Counted from the stretch's first letter, positions 16,798-26,088 are shown. The stretch is DNA of 56,939 bases from Odoribacter sp. AF15-53 (GCF_003479425.1 NZ_QUHC01000015.1:1-56939); one strand, 5' to 3'. Numbers and translations: made by a program. The notes: a model not told the origin generated them from the sequence alone.

Positions 16798-18255
16798 ATG
16801 AAATACACATATTTATTGGGTTTATTGGCAGTGCTGTTTTTGGCGGGCTGCGAGGATTTGGAAGACACGTACGAGGATTACGTGGGGGACGGGCCGGTGC
16901 GTTACCTGGCGAAATGCACTTCCGTGGAGGTGTTGAGCGGTTGGAATCGGTTGATTGTTTCTTGGGAGAATAAATTGGACCCGAACCGGGAGGCGATATT
17001 GGTCCATTGCGAGGCGGACGGTTACCTGTACGATACCGTGCTGGATGCGAACGCCACCTCGTGCATCATCCGGGGATTGGCGGACGCCACCTACTCCGTT
17101 TCCGTGGCGGCGCGGGATAAGGCAGGCAACACGTCGTTGACGAATGACGAGGTGCGTTCCGGCCGTCCTTACACGTTGTCGCACGAGGGTGTGCAGGGTT
17201 ACACGCGGGGCATCGTGAAACACATTTTCCTGGGGGACAACCTCGTGTTGTTCATGGGAACGAAAACCGACAAGATGCTGGAGTTCGTGGTGCATTACAC
17301 CGGCACGGACGGCAAGCGGTACGATTATGACGTGTACAGCGAGGGGTTGAACACGATTTTTCTCCGGGGAGTCAAGGCTTCGGAACCCGTCGTGCTGACC
17401 CGCAAAGGATTGTTGGAGGAGGGACCCGATGTGATTCCCTTCCCGGACGTAACCTTGGAAACCAACGTGGTGAATATGGCGGGAGATTTTAGTGGTTACT
17501 TGCAAGAGCGTTACGGGAACGTGGACGTGAATCGCACCAACCTGGAACTGGACTATGATTTGTCGTCGATCGAGGATATCCTCTATTTTAAAGATTTGAA
17601 AAAGTTGGAACTCGGGAAAAACCGCTATTACGGCAAGACGAAGAAGATGAGTGCCATCTCGGTGGCTGCCAACAGGAAGCGTGCCGAGGAGTGTATCGCG
17701 TTCATGCAGGAGGTGATCGGTCTGGAGGTGGTGAATTATGGTTCTCATTACGGGGCGTTCGGTATTCCTGCGGAAACTCCTGAATTGCCGCAGGATCTGG
17801 TCCTGATGGACACGGAAGGCTTCACGGTGGAAAATTCGATAGAGGGTTCGGCTCCCGATTTCGAATCGTACATGTTGCTGGACAATGATCCCACGTCCTT
17901 GTGGGAAACCGTGCTGGAAAAAGGAGAGCGGCGCATTTACGACCTGACCATTGATATGAAAGAGGTGCGCGAAGTGAAAGGCTTGAAGATCGTGCAGGCG
18001 GACGTGTCCACCAGCGTGAGAAATTACCTCCCCAACGCGATTACCATTTATGTTTCCGAGGACGGAAAAACGTGGACGAATCCTTGCAGCATCGCGGAAT
18101 GCCGTTTGGGGGTATGCGTCGGCGAAACGAAATTGCTGAACTTTACCTCCCCCCGGAATGCGCGCTACATCCGCTTGACAGTGAAAGATACCTATTACGG
18201 TAGTGGCTCAAACATGAGAGCTGGTTGCGTACTCGGTGACGTGCTACCTTTCTGA
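16798..18255 (+). CDS. SusCD-associated lipoprotein (DUF4998-like plus discoidin)
   Basis: 485 residues with a lipobox ending at Cys18 (LFLAGC). The N-terminal about 230 residues are DUF4998-like (SGWNRLIVSWENKLDPN, then CIIRGLADATYSVSV), a tandem fibronectin-type fold. The C-terminal about 140 residues are a discoidin/F5-8C module (SMLLDNDPTSLWETV-type strand, ITIYVSEDGKTWTNP, ARYIRLTVKDTYYGSGS). Last gene of the Sus-like operon, followed by a strong terminator. It pairs with the preceding lipoprotein in comparable loci. Likely function: surface recognition of the imported ligand. Confidence 0.75.
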   Translation: MKYTYLLGLLAVLFLAGCEDLEDTYEDYVGDGPVRYLAKCTSVEVLSGWNRLIVSWENKLDPNREAILVHCEADGYLYDTVLDANATSCIIRGLADATYSVSVAARDKAGNTSLTNDEVRSGRPYTLSHEGVQGYTRGIVKHIFLGDNLVLFMGTKTDKMLEFVVHYTGTDGKRYDYDVYSEGLNTIFLRGVKASEPVVLTRKGLLEEGPDVIPFPDVTLETNVVNMAGDFSGYLQERYGNVDVNRTNLELDYDLSSIEDILYFKDLKKLELGKNRYYGKTKKMSAISVAANRKRAEECIAFMQEVIGLEVVNYGSHYGAFGIPAETPELPQDLVLMDTEGFTVENSIEGSAPDFESYMLLDNDPTSLWETVLEKGERRIYDLTIDMKEVREVKGLKIVQADVSTSVRNYLPNAITIYVSEDGKTWTNPCSIAECRLGVCVGETKLLNFTSPRNARYIRLTVKDTYYGSGSNMRAGCVLGDVLPF

Positions 18256-18281
18256 CGTATAGTGTGTTTGTAAATAGGTTT

Positions 18282-18317
18282 ATTTTGCACGCACCCCGGA
18301 AGGGGGTGCGGCAAAAT
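18282..18317 (+). terminator. Terminator of the Sus-like operon
   Basis: Perfect stem CGCACCCC/GGGGTGCG around GGAA, extended by ATTTTGC/GCAAAAT on the outside. It lies 25-60 bases after the last operon gene and, being flanked by A/T, could work in both directions. Confidence 0.7.
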
Positions 18318-18337
18318 AACGATTAAAACATGAAATC

Positions 18338-18940
18338 ATGAAAGCGATGTATTTTTTTGCCATCGTTTGCCTGTGCGGGTTGCTCGGGATTCAAAGAGTG
18401 AAAGCATAGGAGTCTGAAACAAGGACATCATGTAATTTTGAATATGTAAAAGATTTTTGTAGGGTTGTGGGGTGGAATTATCCGGGACGTCAGGTGATCG
18501 ATTCCGTGAAAAAGACTTATAACGGTAAAGGGAGGATCACGCTTGCCGTGTTAAAAAAGCTCTCGAACATGGTCGGGAATAACATCCTTACCCCGGAAAT
18601 GAAAGAAGTCGTGAAGAGCACGCGGAAGCAACCGGGAGGTGACGAACGTCTGTTTATGGTCGCATTTGTTTTTAATGGCAAAGGAGAAGTGCTTGCCGGC
18701 AATATCAATTTGGAGGGCGAGTACATCGATAAATTGAAAGATGAATCGGAATCGATTTACCGTGCTTTGTTGAATTTGAAAATAGATGTGCCGGCATTAA
18801 GAAAGTTGTCTCCGGATTATTTTCAAGATTTTTCGGAATCCGATGTTTTCAAGTTTTTCGTCTTTTTTGACATCTCCGGTCGTTTGACGAAAATGTTTTC
18901 GACGTGCTATGCGGATTTGGAAGAAACTGGTAATAAATGA
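18338..18940 (+). pseudogene. Small secreted protein gene broken by an amber codon
   Basis: ATG at 18338 opens a clean signal peptide (MKAMYFFAIVCLCGLLGIQR then VKA) that ends in TAG at 18407-18409. The same frame continues without a break (ESETRTSCNFEYVKDFCRVV) to 18940. Restoring CAG for TAG gives signal peptide cleavage at VKA-QE and one protein of about 200 residues. A GTG at 18467 could start the part after the stop but without the export signal. The mature part (MVAFVFNGKGEVLAGNINLE) resembles the broken gene at 20221. Function unknown; the TlpA-type gene follows 21 bases on. Confidence 0.7.
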
Positions 18941-18961
18941 TTTTTAAAAGGTAAAAAAGAA

Positions 18962-20041
18962 ATGAAAAAAATAGTATTGTTAATAAGTATGGTATTGGCG
19001 TCCTTCGCGTTTTGCCGGGCGCAGGAAGGATTTAAAATCACGGCGGAAACCTCCGGGGTGCCGGACGGGAAAATGTTGTTGATCAGCGAACGGGGCGACA
19101 CGCTCGCCACCGCCGACATGGTGGGCGGCAAGTTCGAGTTCACCGGGCGGGTGGACCGCGCGATGGTAGCGTACATCATGACGGCGGACGCGAAAGCGAG
19201 AATTCCCCTGATGATCGAGAACGCCGTGTTTAACGTGATCGCCAACGAGAAAATGGTCTACGTGGACGGCGGCGGTGCGGCGCAGGAATTGCTCCGCCAG
19301 TTTGATGCCATCAACGCGAGCGTCAAGCAAGAAAAACAGCGGATGCAAAGCGAGGTGCAAAAAGCTTACCAGGAACAAAATATGCCTAAAATGCAAGCCC
19401 TCCAGTCACAATTCCAGAAATTCGTGGAGAAGGCACAGAAGCAGGAAACCGAGATGTTGCAGGCTAACGGCGGATCGTTCGTGGCAGCCTACGTGATAAC
19501 CAATTCCATGAGGCAGGTGGGCTTGGAACGCTTGCGGGAACGCTACAACTATCTGACGGACGAGGTCAAGGGCGGTCCCTACGGGAAATTGATCGCGCAA
19601 CAAATTGCCTTGTACGAGTCGCTGGAGATCGGTGGCACCGCTCCCGATTTCACGGCAATGACCCCGGAGGGCGACACCCTCTCGTTGCATCAGGTGAAAG
19701 GCAAGTTGAAATTGCTGGATTTCTGGGCATCGTGGTGCAACCCCTGCCGGCAGGAAAACCCGAACATCTTGAAACTCTACCAGAAGTACCAGTCCAAGGG
19801 TTTGGAAATTATCAGTTTCTCGTTAGATAACGATCCCCGTGCCTGGAAAAAAGCCATCGAGGAAGACGGCATGATCTGGAAACATTTCTCCGACCTGAAA
19901 GCCCAAGGCTCTCCCATCGCCAGCATGTACAACCTCATGAGCATCCCCTGCACCTTCCTGCTTGACGAGAACAACAAAATCGTCGGCAAGAACCTCCGCG
20001 GCGCTCAATTGCAGAAAAAAGTGGCAGAGTTGTTGAAATAA
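18962..20041 (+). CDS. TlpA-type periplasmic thiol-disulfide oxidoreductase with DUF4369
   Basis: 359 residues. Signal peptide to about residue 20 (FAFCRAQ). A DUF4369 beta domain covers about 25-110 (TAETSGVPDGKMLLISERGD), a charged coiled coil about 115-165, then an AhpC/TSA-TlpA thioredoxin fold at about 225-359. The active site WASWCNPCRQE sits near residue 257, and the cis-proline segment is SIPCTFLLDENNKIVG. It would reduce or shuffle disulfides in periplasmic proteins. It directly follows the amber-interrupted small gene, with which it may once have formed a unit. Confidence 0.88.
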   Translation: MKKIVLLISMVLASFAFCRAQEGFKITAETSGVPDGKMLLISERGDTLATADMVGGKFEFTGRVDRAMVAYIMTADAKARIPLMIENAVFNVIANEKMVYVDGGGAAQELLRQFDAINASVKQEKQRMQSEVQKAYQEQNMPKMQALQSQFQKFVEKAQKQETEMLQANGGSFVAAYVITNSMRQVGLERLRERYNYLTDEVKGGPYGKLIAQQIALYESLEIGGTAPDFTAMTPEGDTLSLHQVKGKLKLLDFWASWCNPCRQENPNILKLYQKYQSKGLEIISFSLDNDPRAWKKAIEEDGMIWKHFSDLKAQGSPIASMYNLMSIPCTFLLDENNKIVGKNLRGAQLQKKVAELLK

Positions 20042-20190
20042 AGTTTGTAAGGTCTATAAGGTCAAAGGTCACGGGAGTCCTTCGGACCGAATTTATCGGC
20101 AGCCCTGCTGCCGTGAACAAAGCACCCGCGGGGGTCCTCGGACCTTAAGGACCTTATGAACTTTCGACTTTACGGACTATAAAAACCTTT
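20041..20190 (+). repeat. Multi-hairpin intergenic repeat, copy A
   Basis: Ordered hairpin modules: GTCCTTCGGAC (20077-20087, UUCG tetraloop), GGCAG/CTGCC (20098-20112) and GGTCC/GGACC (20133-20144). These are framed by AAGGTC and GACCTT runs that can close an outer helix. The same module order recurs at 20855, 22715 and 25770. Confidence 0.65.
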
Positions 20191-20220
20191 TTCATCGTTC
20201 ATTTCCTATATTCCATTGCC

Positions 20221-20791
20221 ATGAGAACCTTAAAATTTTTATTTTGTATTATTCTTTTCGTGAGTATCATGCCGGAGCTTCAGGCGCAAGTTTTGGAAAA
20301 GGAGGAGAGTGTATTTGGGTACATTAGTTACGGGCTTAAGGGAGACTCTCTTCGTTGGTATTCCCCCGGAGTGTTTACTTTTGAGATAGACAGTGTCGAG
20401 GAACGAAAGATATCCGAGGAAATTGTTCGTGAAGTGATTCCCGATACGTTGAAAACGATTCTTTTGAAGATATTTCAAGAAAAAAGTTCCGACGTTGATT
20501 TTGCCCAGTTTTCCGATATACTTTCTATTAAAAGGTGGTTTCGAGAAAGCGAGGCCGAGTTGGGATTCCTCCTTTATTTCAATCCGGAAGGTAAAAATCT
20601 TTAAAGCCGAAATCCACTTCTCCAAAGTTATTGAAACTTGCATCAAAGAGCAGGACGTTAATGCCATGTACCGGAAAATCATGAAAATGAAGATTGACAT
20701 GGGAAAATTGAAAAACATTGCTTCGGAGCCAGGACAACAACCGGTTTTTGCGACTTGGCTTATCCCTGTCCGAAAGGTATTGTCTTTATAA
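20221..20791 (+). pseudogene. Small secreted protein gene broken by a frameshift
   Basis: The first part runs from ATG 20221 (signal peptide ending ELQAQ) to TAA at 20602-20604 after FLLYFNPEGKNL. The next frame carries the natural continuation VKIFKAEIHFSKVIETCI to 20791. Loss of one base, probably a G in the GGAAGGTAAAAA stretch around 20585-20596, explains the break. The rejoined protein (about 190 residues) looks like a paralogue of the amber-interrupted gene at 18338: FNPEG/VKIFKAEIHF matches FNGKGEVLAGNINLE in position and pattern. Both copies being broken suggests that the function was lost. Function unknown. Confidence 0.65.
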
Positions 20792-20854
20792 AGAAAATAA
20801 CGAAGTATAAACAAGTTCTTTGACATATTGGGACGAGAGAGAAAAAAGAACCGA

Positions 20855-21045
20855 AGATAGAACCTTCGGTTCTAGTCTATAAGGTCGAAAGTCCATAAAG
20901 TCAAAGGTCACGGGAGTCCTTCGGACAGAGTTTTCGGCAGCTCTGCTGCCGTGAACAAGGCGCCCGCGGGGTCCATGGACCTTCAGACCTTATGGACTTT
21001 ACGGACCCGAACCTTCGGTTCGCTCTTATAAACTTTATAAACTGT
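20855..21045 (+). repeat. Multi-hairpin intergenic repeat, copy B (fullest copy)
   Basis: Modules in order: GAACCTTCGGTTC (20860-20872), GTCCTTCGGAC (20916-20926), GGCAG/CTGCC (20936-20950), GGTCC/GGACC (20970-20981), GAACCTTCGGTTC again (21009-21021). ATAAGGTC and GACCTTAT strings flank the core. Lies between the broken small gene and the promoter of the AAA-like gene. Confidence 0.7.
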
Positions 21046-21072
21046 CCTCCCCCCTCAATCAAAAAAAAATTG

Positions 21073-21080
21073 TACCTTTG
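21073..21080 (+). promoter_or_regulatory. Consensus -7 box TACCTTTG
   Basis: TACCTTTG matches the Bacteroidota TAnnTTTG box and lies 26 bases before the ATG at 21107. No clear -33 TTTG is seen. Confidence 0.6.
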
Positions 21081-21106
21081 TTGCAAGATAAAAAACTCGT
21101 ACAGCA

Positions 21107-22714
21107 ATGAAGTACCCGATAGGCATCCAAAGTTTTGACCAAATTATAGAAGATGGTTACGTTTACGTGGATAAAACCGAGATGATTTACTCCCTCGTGA
21201 AGGAAGGAAAAATCTATTTCTTGAGCCGTCCCCGTCGTTTCGGTAAGAGCCTTTTGTTGTCGACGTTAAAGAATTATTTCCTCGGGCGAAAGGAACTTTT
21301 CAAGGGGTTGGCAATCGACCGCTTGGAAAAAGACTGGTTGGAATACCCGGTGTTTCATATTGATTTTAACGGGAGCAATTTTCAAGAGGAGGGTACGCTG
21401 GAAAAGGTGATCGAGGAGCATATTTCCGCTTGGGAAAAGGCTTACGCCATTCTTCCGGATCAAAGCCGGGATCGGGGAATGCGATTCATTCAAGTCCTGA
21501 GAGAGGCTCACGCGCGGGTGGGACGTCGTGCCGTGGTATTGATCGACGAGTATGACAAGCCTATTTTGGATGTCCTCGACACGGGACTGGAAACGGTTGT
21601 CGGGGAAAACCGGATGTCGTTGGAAGACCGCAACCGGGGAATCCTGAAAGGTTTCTACTCGGTATTCAAGGCGGCTGACGAGCACCTGCAATTCGTCTTG
21701 CTGACGGGGGTGACCAAATTCTCGCAGGTAAGCGTGTTCAGCGGCTTCAACCAACCGAGAGATATCAGCATGGACGAGCAGTTCGAATCCCTTTGCGGGA
21801 TCACGGGCGAGGAGTTGGAAAGCTATTTTGCCATTTCGATCGAGGAACTGGCACGGAAAAACGAGTTGACGGTAGAAGAAATGAAACAACTCGTGAAGGC
21901 GCAATATGACGGGTATCATTTCGGGACGGGCCTGATTGATATTTATAACCCGTTCAGTTTGTTGAACGCTTTCATTTCGAAAAGGATCTCTGATTACTGG
22001 TTCCAAAGCGGAACGCCGACCTACCTGGTTCGGCTGTTGCGTCACACGCGGGAAAACCTGGACGAGATGACGGGTCGTTATTACCGGACCCCGGAATTCG
22101 TGGATTACAAGGCAGACGTGGAGAAGCCGTTGCCGATGATCTACCAGAGCGGTTACCTGACGATCAAGGATTTCAACAGGCGCCGCAACACGTTCTTGCT
22201 GGATTTCCCGAACAACGAGGTGAAGAACGGCTTCTTGAGTGTAGTCGCCTCGGATTACTTGAAGCCCCGGACGGAAATAAACAGTTGGGTGCAGGATGTC
22301 GTGGATGCCTTGCAGGAGGGGAAGGCGGAAGAGTTCGGCGTGTTGTTGACCTCGTTCTTGAGCGACATCCCTTACACGATGCGGCGGAAAGAGAACGAGC
22401 GGGAGCGTGAACGTTACTTCCATTACACGTTCTACCTGATCTTGCGCCTGGTAAGCGTTTACACGGTGTACACCGAGAAACAGCAGAGCGAGGGCCGGGT
22501 GGATTGCATCGTGGAAACGGACCGGTACATCTACATCTTTGAATTCAAGCTGGACGGCACCGCCGCCGACGCCCTTCGCCAGATCGAGGAAAAAGGCTAC
22601 GCCCGTCCCTACCTGAACGACCCCCGCCGGTTGTACCGCATCGGGGTCAGCTTCTCCTCCGAAACCGGCACGGTCGAGGAGTACGAGGTGGAACCGGAGG
22701 TTTTAAGTTTATAA
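21107..22714 (+). CDS. AAA-ATPase-like / PD-(D/E)XK nuclease family protein (DUF1703)
   Basis: 535 residues, full length for the family. N-terminal AAA-ATPase_like domain begins MKYPIGIQSFDQIIEDGYVY with the variant P-loop RPRRFGKS (about 41-48) and the Walker B strand AVVLIDEYDKP. The C-terminal DUF1703 part holds a PD-(D/E)XK nuclease core: GRVDCIVE then YIFEFKLDG near residue 478. These genes are multicopy in gut Bacteroidota. A role in DNA processing or defence is suspected but unproven. It is a single gene with its own promoter, flanked on both sides by multi-hairpin repeats, unlike an operon member. Confidence 0.88.
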   Translation: MKYPIGIQSFDQIIEDGYVYVDKTEMIYSLVKEGKIYFLSRPRRFGKSLLLSTLKNYFLGRKELFKGLAIDRLEKDWLEYPVFHIDFNGSNFQEEGTLEKVIEEHISAWEKAYAILPDQSRDRGMRFIQVLREAHARVGRRAVVLIDEYDKPILDVLDTGLETVVGENRMSLEDRNRGILKGFYSVFKAADEHLQFVLLTGVTKFSQVSVFSGFNQPRDISMDEQFESLCGITGEELESYFAISIEELARKNELTVEEMKQLVKAQYDGYHFGTGLIDIYNPFSLLNAFISKRISDYWFQSGTPTYLVRLLRHTRENLDEMTGRYYRTPEFVDYKADVEKPLPMIYQSGYLTIKDFNRRRNTFLLDFPNNEVKNGFLSVVASDYLKPRTEINSWVQDVVDALQEGKAEEFGVLLTSFLSDIPYTMRRKENERERERYFHYTFYLILRLVSVYTVYTEKQQSEGRVDCIVETDRYIYIFEFKLDGTAADALRQIEEKGYARPYLNDPRRLYRIGVSFSSETGTVEEYEVEPEVLSL

Positions 22715-22905
22715 GGTTTATAAAGTTCGTAAAGTTCATAAAGTAGAACCTTCGGTTCTGGTCTGTAAGGTTGAAGGTCTATAAGGTCTTTAAGGTCAGG
22801 GGAGTCCTTCGGACAGAGTCTATCGGTAGCAGAGCTGCTATAAACAAAACGCCCGTCGGGTTCCAAAACCTTATAAACTTTATAAACCTTACAAACTTTA
22901 TAAAC
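22715..22905 (+). repeat. Multi-hairpin intergenic repeat, copy C
   Basis: GAACCTTCGGTTC (22746-22758), GTCCTTCGGAC (22804-22814) and TAGCAG/CTGCTA (22827-22840). The last is a covarying version of GGCAG/CTGCC in copies A and B: both sides changed so that pairing is kept. Long runs of TTTATAAAG/CTTTATAAA flank it. Confidence 0.65.
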
Positions 22906-22958
22906 CATTCTTTCTCTCCCGTTCCCCTTGTCATAGATTGAAAAATTAATCAACAGAC

Positions 22959-25766
22959 ATGAAAAAAGCGATATTGTTGTTTGTCGCGAGCTTGCTTTTC
23001 ATGGCGGGCTTGTCGGCACAAGTGGATTTGGAAAAGAAATTACCCCGTGACCCGGAGATGGTCGTGGGGCGTTTGTCGAACGGTATGACGTATTATATCC
23101 GTCACAACGACCGCCCCCGGAATCAGGCGAACTTTTACCTGGTGAGAAACGCGGGCTTCCTGCTGGAAGAGGGGGACGAGCAGCGTGGCGTGGCGCACTT
23201 CCTGGAGCACATGGCATTTCAGGGCTCGGAGCATTTCCCCGGGCGGGAGATGATCAAGACGCTGGAGCGTCACGGGGTGCTCTACGGGCATGACATCAAC
23301 GCCGTGACCTCGGACAACCACACCGTTTACCTTTTTAACAACGTCCCCACGGGCGACGAGCGGTTCTTGGATACTTGTGTGATGCTCCTGCGCGACTGGT
23401 CGTATTACCTGACCATCGACGAGGACCGGATAGATCGGGAGAAGAAAGTCATCGAGGAGGAGTGGAACATGCTGAACACGCCCGCAAAGAGAGTGCAGGA
23501 CCAGTTTGCGCGGGTGTTGCTGCAAGGCTCCCCTTATGCGGACCGGGACGCACTGGGGACACCGGAAGCGATCCGGGCGATCGACGTGCGGAAGCTCAGG
23601 GAGTTTTATCACGAGTGGTACCGCTCGGACCTGACAGCCGTGGTGATCGTTGGCGACATTGACGTGAAGCAGATGGAACGCCGGGTGAAGAAGATCCTCT
23701 CCAAGATCCCGGCGGTGAAAAAACCGACTCCCCGTCCCGAGATAGAGATCCCGGCGCATGAGGAGATGTACTACTGCTTGGCGACGGATCCCGGGGTGAA
23801 CTACACGACCCTGAACGTCATCACGATGGTGCCCGAGCCCTCCAGGGAGGAGAAGAACACTTACGCGTACTTGAAAGAGGAGATATTGATCCGGTGCTTC
23901 AACACGATGGTGGGGAAACGTTTCGCGAAATTGCTTGCGAGTCAGGATTGCCCACTGGCGAAAGGGGGAATTAGTTTCATCCCGTTCAAGCGGGGGTATT
24001 ACACTTACCAGCTCGGGGGAATCCCCAAGCCGGGCCAGGACGAGGCAGCGTTGCGTGCGTTGCTGACGGAGAACGAGCGTTTGAGACGCCACGGCTTCAC
24101 GGCGGGGGAGCTGGATGAGGTGAAGGCGTCGCTGTTGAAGGACCTGGAACTGGGTTACCGCGTCTGCGGGGAGGTGAAGCATGACGTTTACTGCCGAGCG
24201 ATGATGGAGCATTATTTGAACGGCGAACCGTTGGTGGCGGATGCCGAGAAGTACGGCTTCTTGAAAGACTTGATCCCGACGCTGACCGTGGAGGACGTGA
24301 ACACGAAGGTGTGGGAGTGGGATATCCCGGGTAACAAGACGGTGGTCATCTCCGGTGCGGAAACGGTCTGGCATTTGATGGAAGAGGAAGTGGCGGATAT
24401 CATGTCGGATGTGAGGAACGGAGAGGTTGAGCCTTACGTGTACGAGAAACCGGTGACAGATGGCGGGAAACCTTTGCTGGAAGAAGAATTGGCGGGAAGT
24501 CCGGTGATTTCGGAACATGAGATTACTGGGTTTGATGCCGTGGAATGGACACTGGCAAACGGGGTGAAAGTCGTGTATCGTGAAAGCAGTCAGGAAGGAA
24601 ACAAGTTGGCATTGAAGGCTTATAGCCCCGGCGGGACTTCTTTGTACGAGGAGGATATGCTTCCCACGGTGGAAATGACCGTGCCGTTCGTGAAGGCTTG
24701 CGGTTTGGGCGATTATGATGCGATGGCATTGAAGCGGAAAATGGAAAGCAAGGGTTTGAAATGTGAGGCGAGTATCCGGGAATTGAATGAATACGTGATC
24801 GCTTCCGCCTTGCCGGAGGATGTGGAAAGTATGTTGCAGTTGGTGTACATGACTTTCGCGCAACCGCGGTTTGACCGAGAGGTTTTCGGGAAGATGATGG
24901 CACAGCAGTTGATGCAATCCCGAATGCAGGGGATGAACCTGTTGCAGGACACGGTGAAGCGGTTGCAATCCGGTTGTCATCCGCGAGCGTTGTTGAAGAA
25001 CGCAGCTTATTTCGGGAAAGTGAATCTCGATAAAATCGAACAAGTATATCGGGAACGTTTCTCGAATGCCGGCGATTTCACGTTCTTTATCACGGGAAAT
25101 ATTCCTGCGGCGGAATTGAAACCGCTGGTGGAGAAATACATCGGTTCCCTGCCGGCAACGGATAGCCGTGAAAAATGGGTAGATTGGGGAATAAGACCTC
25201 CCCGGGGAAAACAGGAGCAAGAGATCGAGTTTATGGGGCTTCCTAGTTCAATCGTGGTGTTGAGCATGACCCGGGAAATGGATTACAATATTCGCCATAA
25301 TATCTGTTTGGAAGCGTTGAAGAGTATCCTGCAAACGCGTTGTATGAATGTCATCCGGGAAAAGGAGGGCGGCACTTATGCGGTGAACGTAAACCAAGGT
25401 GTGGTTTATGAGCCCGTTGCGCAGTATAGCATGATAGTGGAATTCCAGTGTGACCCGTTGAACGCCGCCAAGTTGAAAGGTATTGTTTACGGTGAATTGG
25501 AACGGTTGCGGCAGCAAGTCCCTTCCCGTGACGAGTTGATGATGGCGTTGAATTCCATCCGCAAGAAGGAGGGAGAAGCCCGGGAAAGTAATGTTTATTG
25601 GCAGGAAAAATTGGTGTTGTATTATAGAACCGGACTGAACCAGGCGGATGTGAGGGAATTCGAGGAGATCGTGGATAAACTGACACCGGAGGATTTCCTT
25701 GAGTTCGTGCGGGAGTTTTGGGAAAACGTAGATATCACGGATGTAGTGTTTAAACCGAAGAGTTAG
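22959..25766 (+). CDS. M16 (insulinase/pitrilysin) family zinc metallopeptidase
   Basis: 935 residues with signal peptide (LLFMAGLSAQ). The catalytic N-terminal domain has the inverted zinc motif HFLEH (80-84, in GVAHFLEHMAFQGSEHF) and the third ligand further on in KKVIEEEWN. A second, inactive M16 repeat from about residue 500 ends in the R/Y substrate-binding region (VIREKEGGTYAVNVNQGV). Two-domain periplasmic M16 enzymes degrade peptides, here perhaps those taken up by the cell. Free-standing gene with multi-hairpin repeats before and after it. Confidence 0.92.
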   Translation: MKKAILLFVASLLFMAGLSAQVDLEKKLPRDPEMVVGRLSNGMTYYIRHNDRPRNQANFYLVRNAGFLLEEGDEQRGVAHFLEHMAFQGSEHFPGREMIKTLERHGVLYGHDINAVTSDNHTVYLFNNVPTGDERFLDTCVMLLRDWSYYLTIDEDRIDREKKVIEEEWNMLNTPAKRVQDQFARVLLQGSPYADRDALGTPEAIRAIDVRKLREFYHEWYRSDLTAVVIVGDIDVKQMERRVKKILSKIPAVKKPTPRPEIEIPAHEEMYYCLATDPGVNYTTLNVITMVPEPSREEKNTYAYLKEEILIRCFNTMVGKRFAKLLASQDCPLAKGGISFIPFKRGYYTYQLGGIPKPGQDEAALRALLTENERLRRHGFTAGELDEVKASLLKDLELGYRVCGEVKHDVYCRAMMEHYLNGEPLVADAEKYGFLKDLIPTLTVEDVNTKVWEWDIPGNKTVVISGAETVWHLMEEEVADIMSDVRNGEVEPYVYEKPVTDGGKPLLEEELAGSPVISEHEITGFDAVEWTLANGVKVVYRESSQEGNKLALKAYSPGGTSLYEEDMLPTVEMTVPFVKACGLGDYDAMALKRKMESKGLKCEASIRELNEYVIASALPEDVESMLQLVYMTFAQPRFDREVFGKMMAQQLMQSRMQGMNLLQDTVKRLQSGCHPRALLKNAAYFGKVNLDKIEQVYRERFSNAGDFTFFITGNIPAAELKPLVEKYIGSLPATDSREKWVDWGIRPPRGKQEQEIEFMGLPSSIVVLSMTREMDYNIRHNICLEALKSILQTRCMNVIREKEGGTYAVNVNQGVVYEPVAQYSMIVEFQCDPLNAAKLKGIVYGELERLRQQVPSRDELMMALNSIRKKEGEARESNVYWQEKLVLYYRTGLNQADVREFEEIVDKLTPEDFLEFVREFWENVDITDVVFKPKS

Positions 25767-25769
25767 TTT

Positions 25770-25870
25770 GTAAAGGCGAACCTTCGGTTCTGGTCCATAA
25801 GATTTATAAAGGTCCATAAGGTCGAAAGTCACGGGGGCTTCGGACAGTGTTTTTGATTTTATGGACTTTA
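25770..25870 (+). repeat. Multi-hairpin intergenic repeat, copy D (truncated)
   Basis: GAACCTTCGGTTC (25778-25790), ATAAGGTC strings and a degenerate GGGGGCTTCGGAC. The GGCAG/CTGCC and GGTCC/GGACC modules of copies A and B are missing, although the flank TTTATGGACTTTA remains. Confidence 0.55.
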
Positions 25871-25962
25871 TTGCTTTAGATGATTCGTAATTCGGTAATT
25901 TTGATGTAAACGAGCAGAAATGAAGGAGAGGATGGGGTGAGAACGGGCTACTACTCCAGTAC

Positions 25963-26017
25963 AACATTTAAGCAACACCTGTCTAGCACCTGACGGGATA
26001 AGTGTTGCTCAAATGTT
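25963..26017. repeat. Long inverted repeat in intergenic gap
   Basis: AACATTTAAGCAACAC (25963-25978) is the inverse of GTGTTGCTCAAATGTT (26002-26017) with one mismatch, around a 23-base loop. It stands between the M16 gene and the convergent DUF4405 gene. It may be a bidirectional terminator, a protein site or a small mobile-element scar. Confidence 0.5.
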
Positions 26018-26088
26018 ATAGAAAAGGCAAAACTTGGTTGTTGCTTGATTTTTGTTTGTAAACGATGGGAATAGGATTAAAATTTAGC

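Noticed and set aside
20041..25870. CRISPR array interpretation of the hairpin repeats
   Set aside because: Copies are far apart, of unequal length and internally modular, with no regular spacers and no cas genes.
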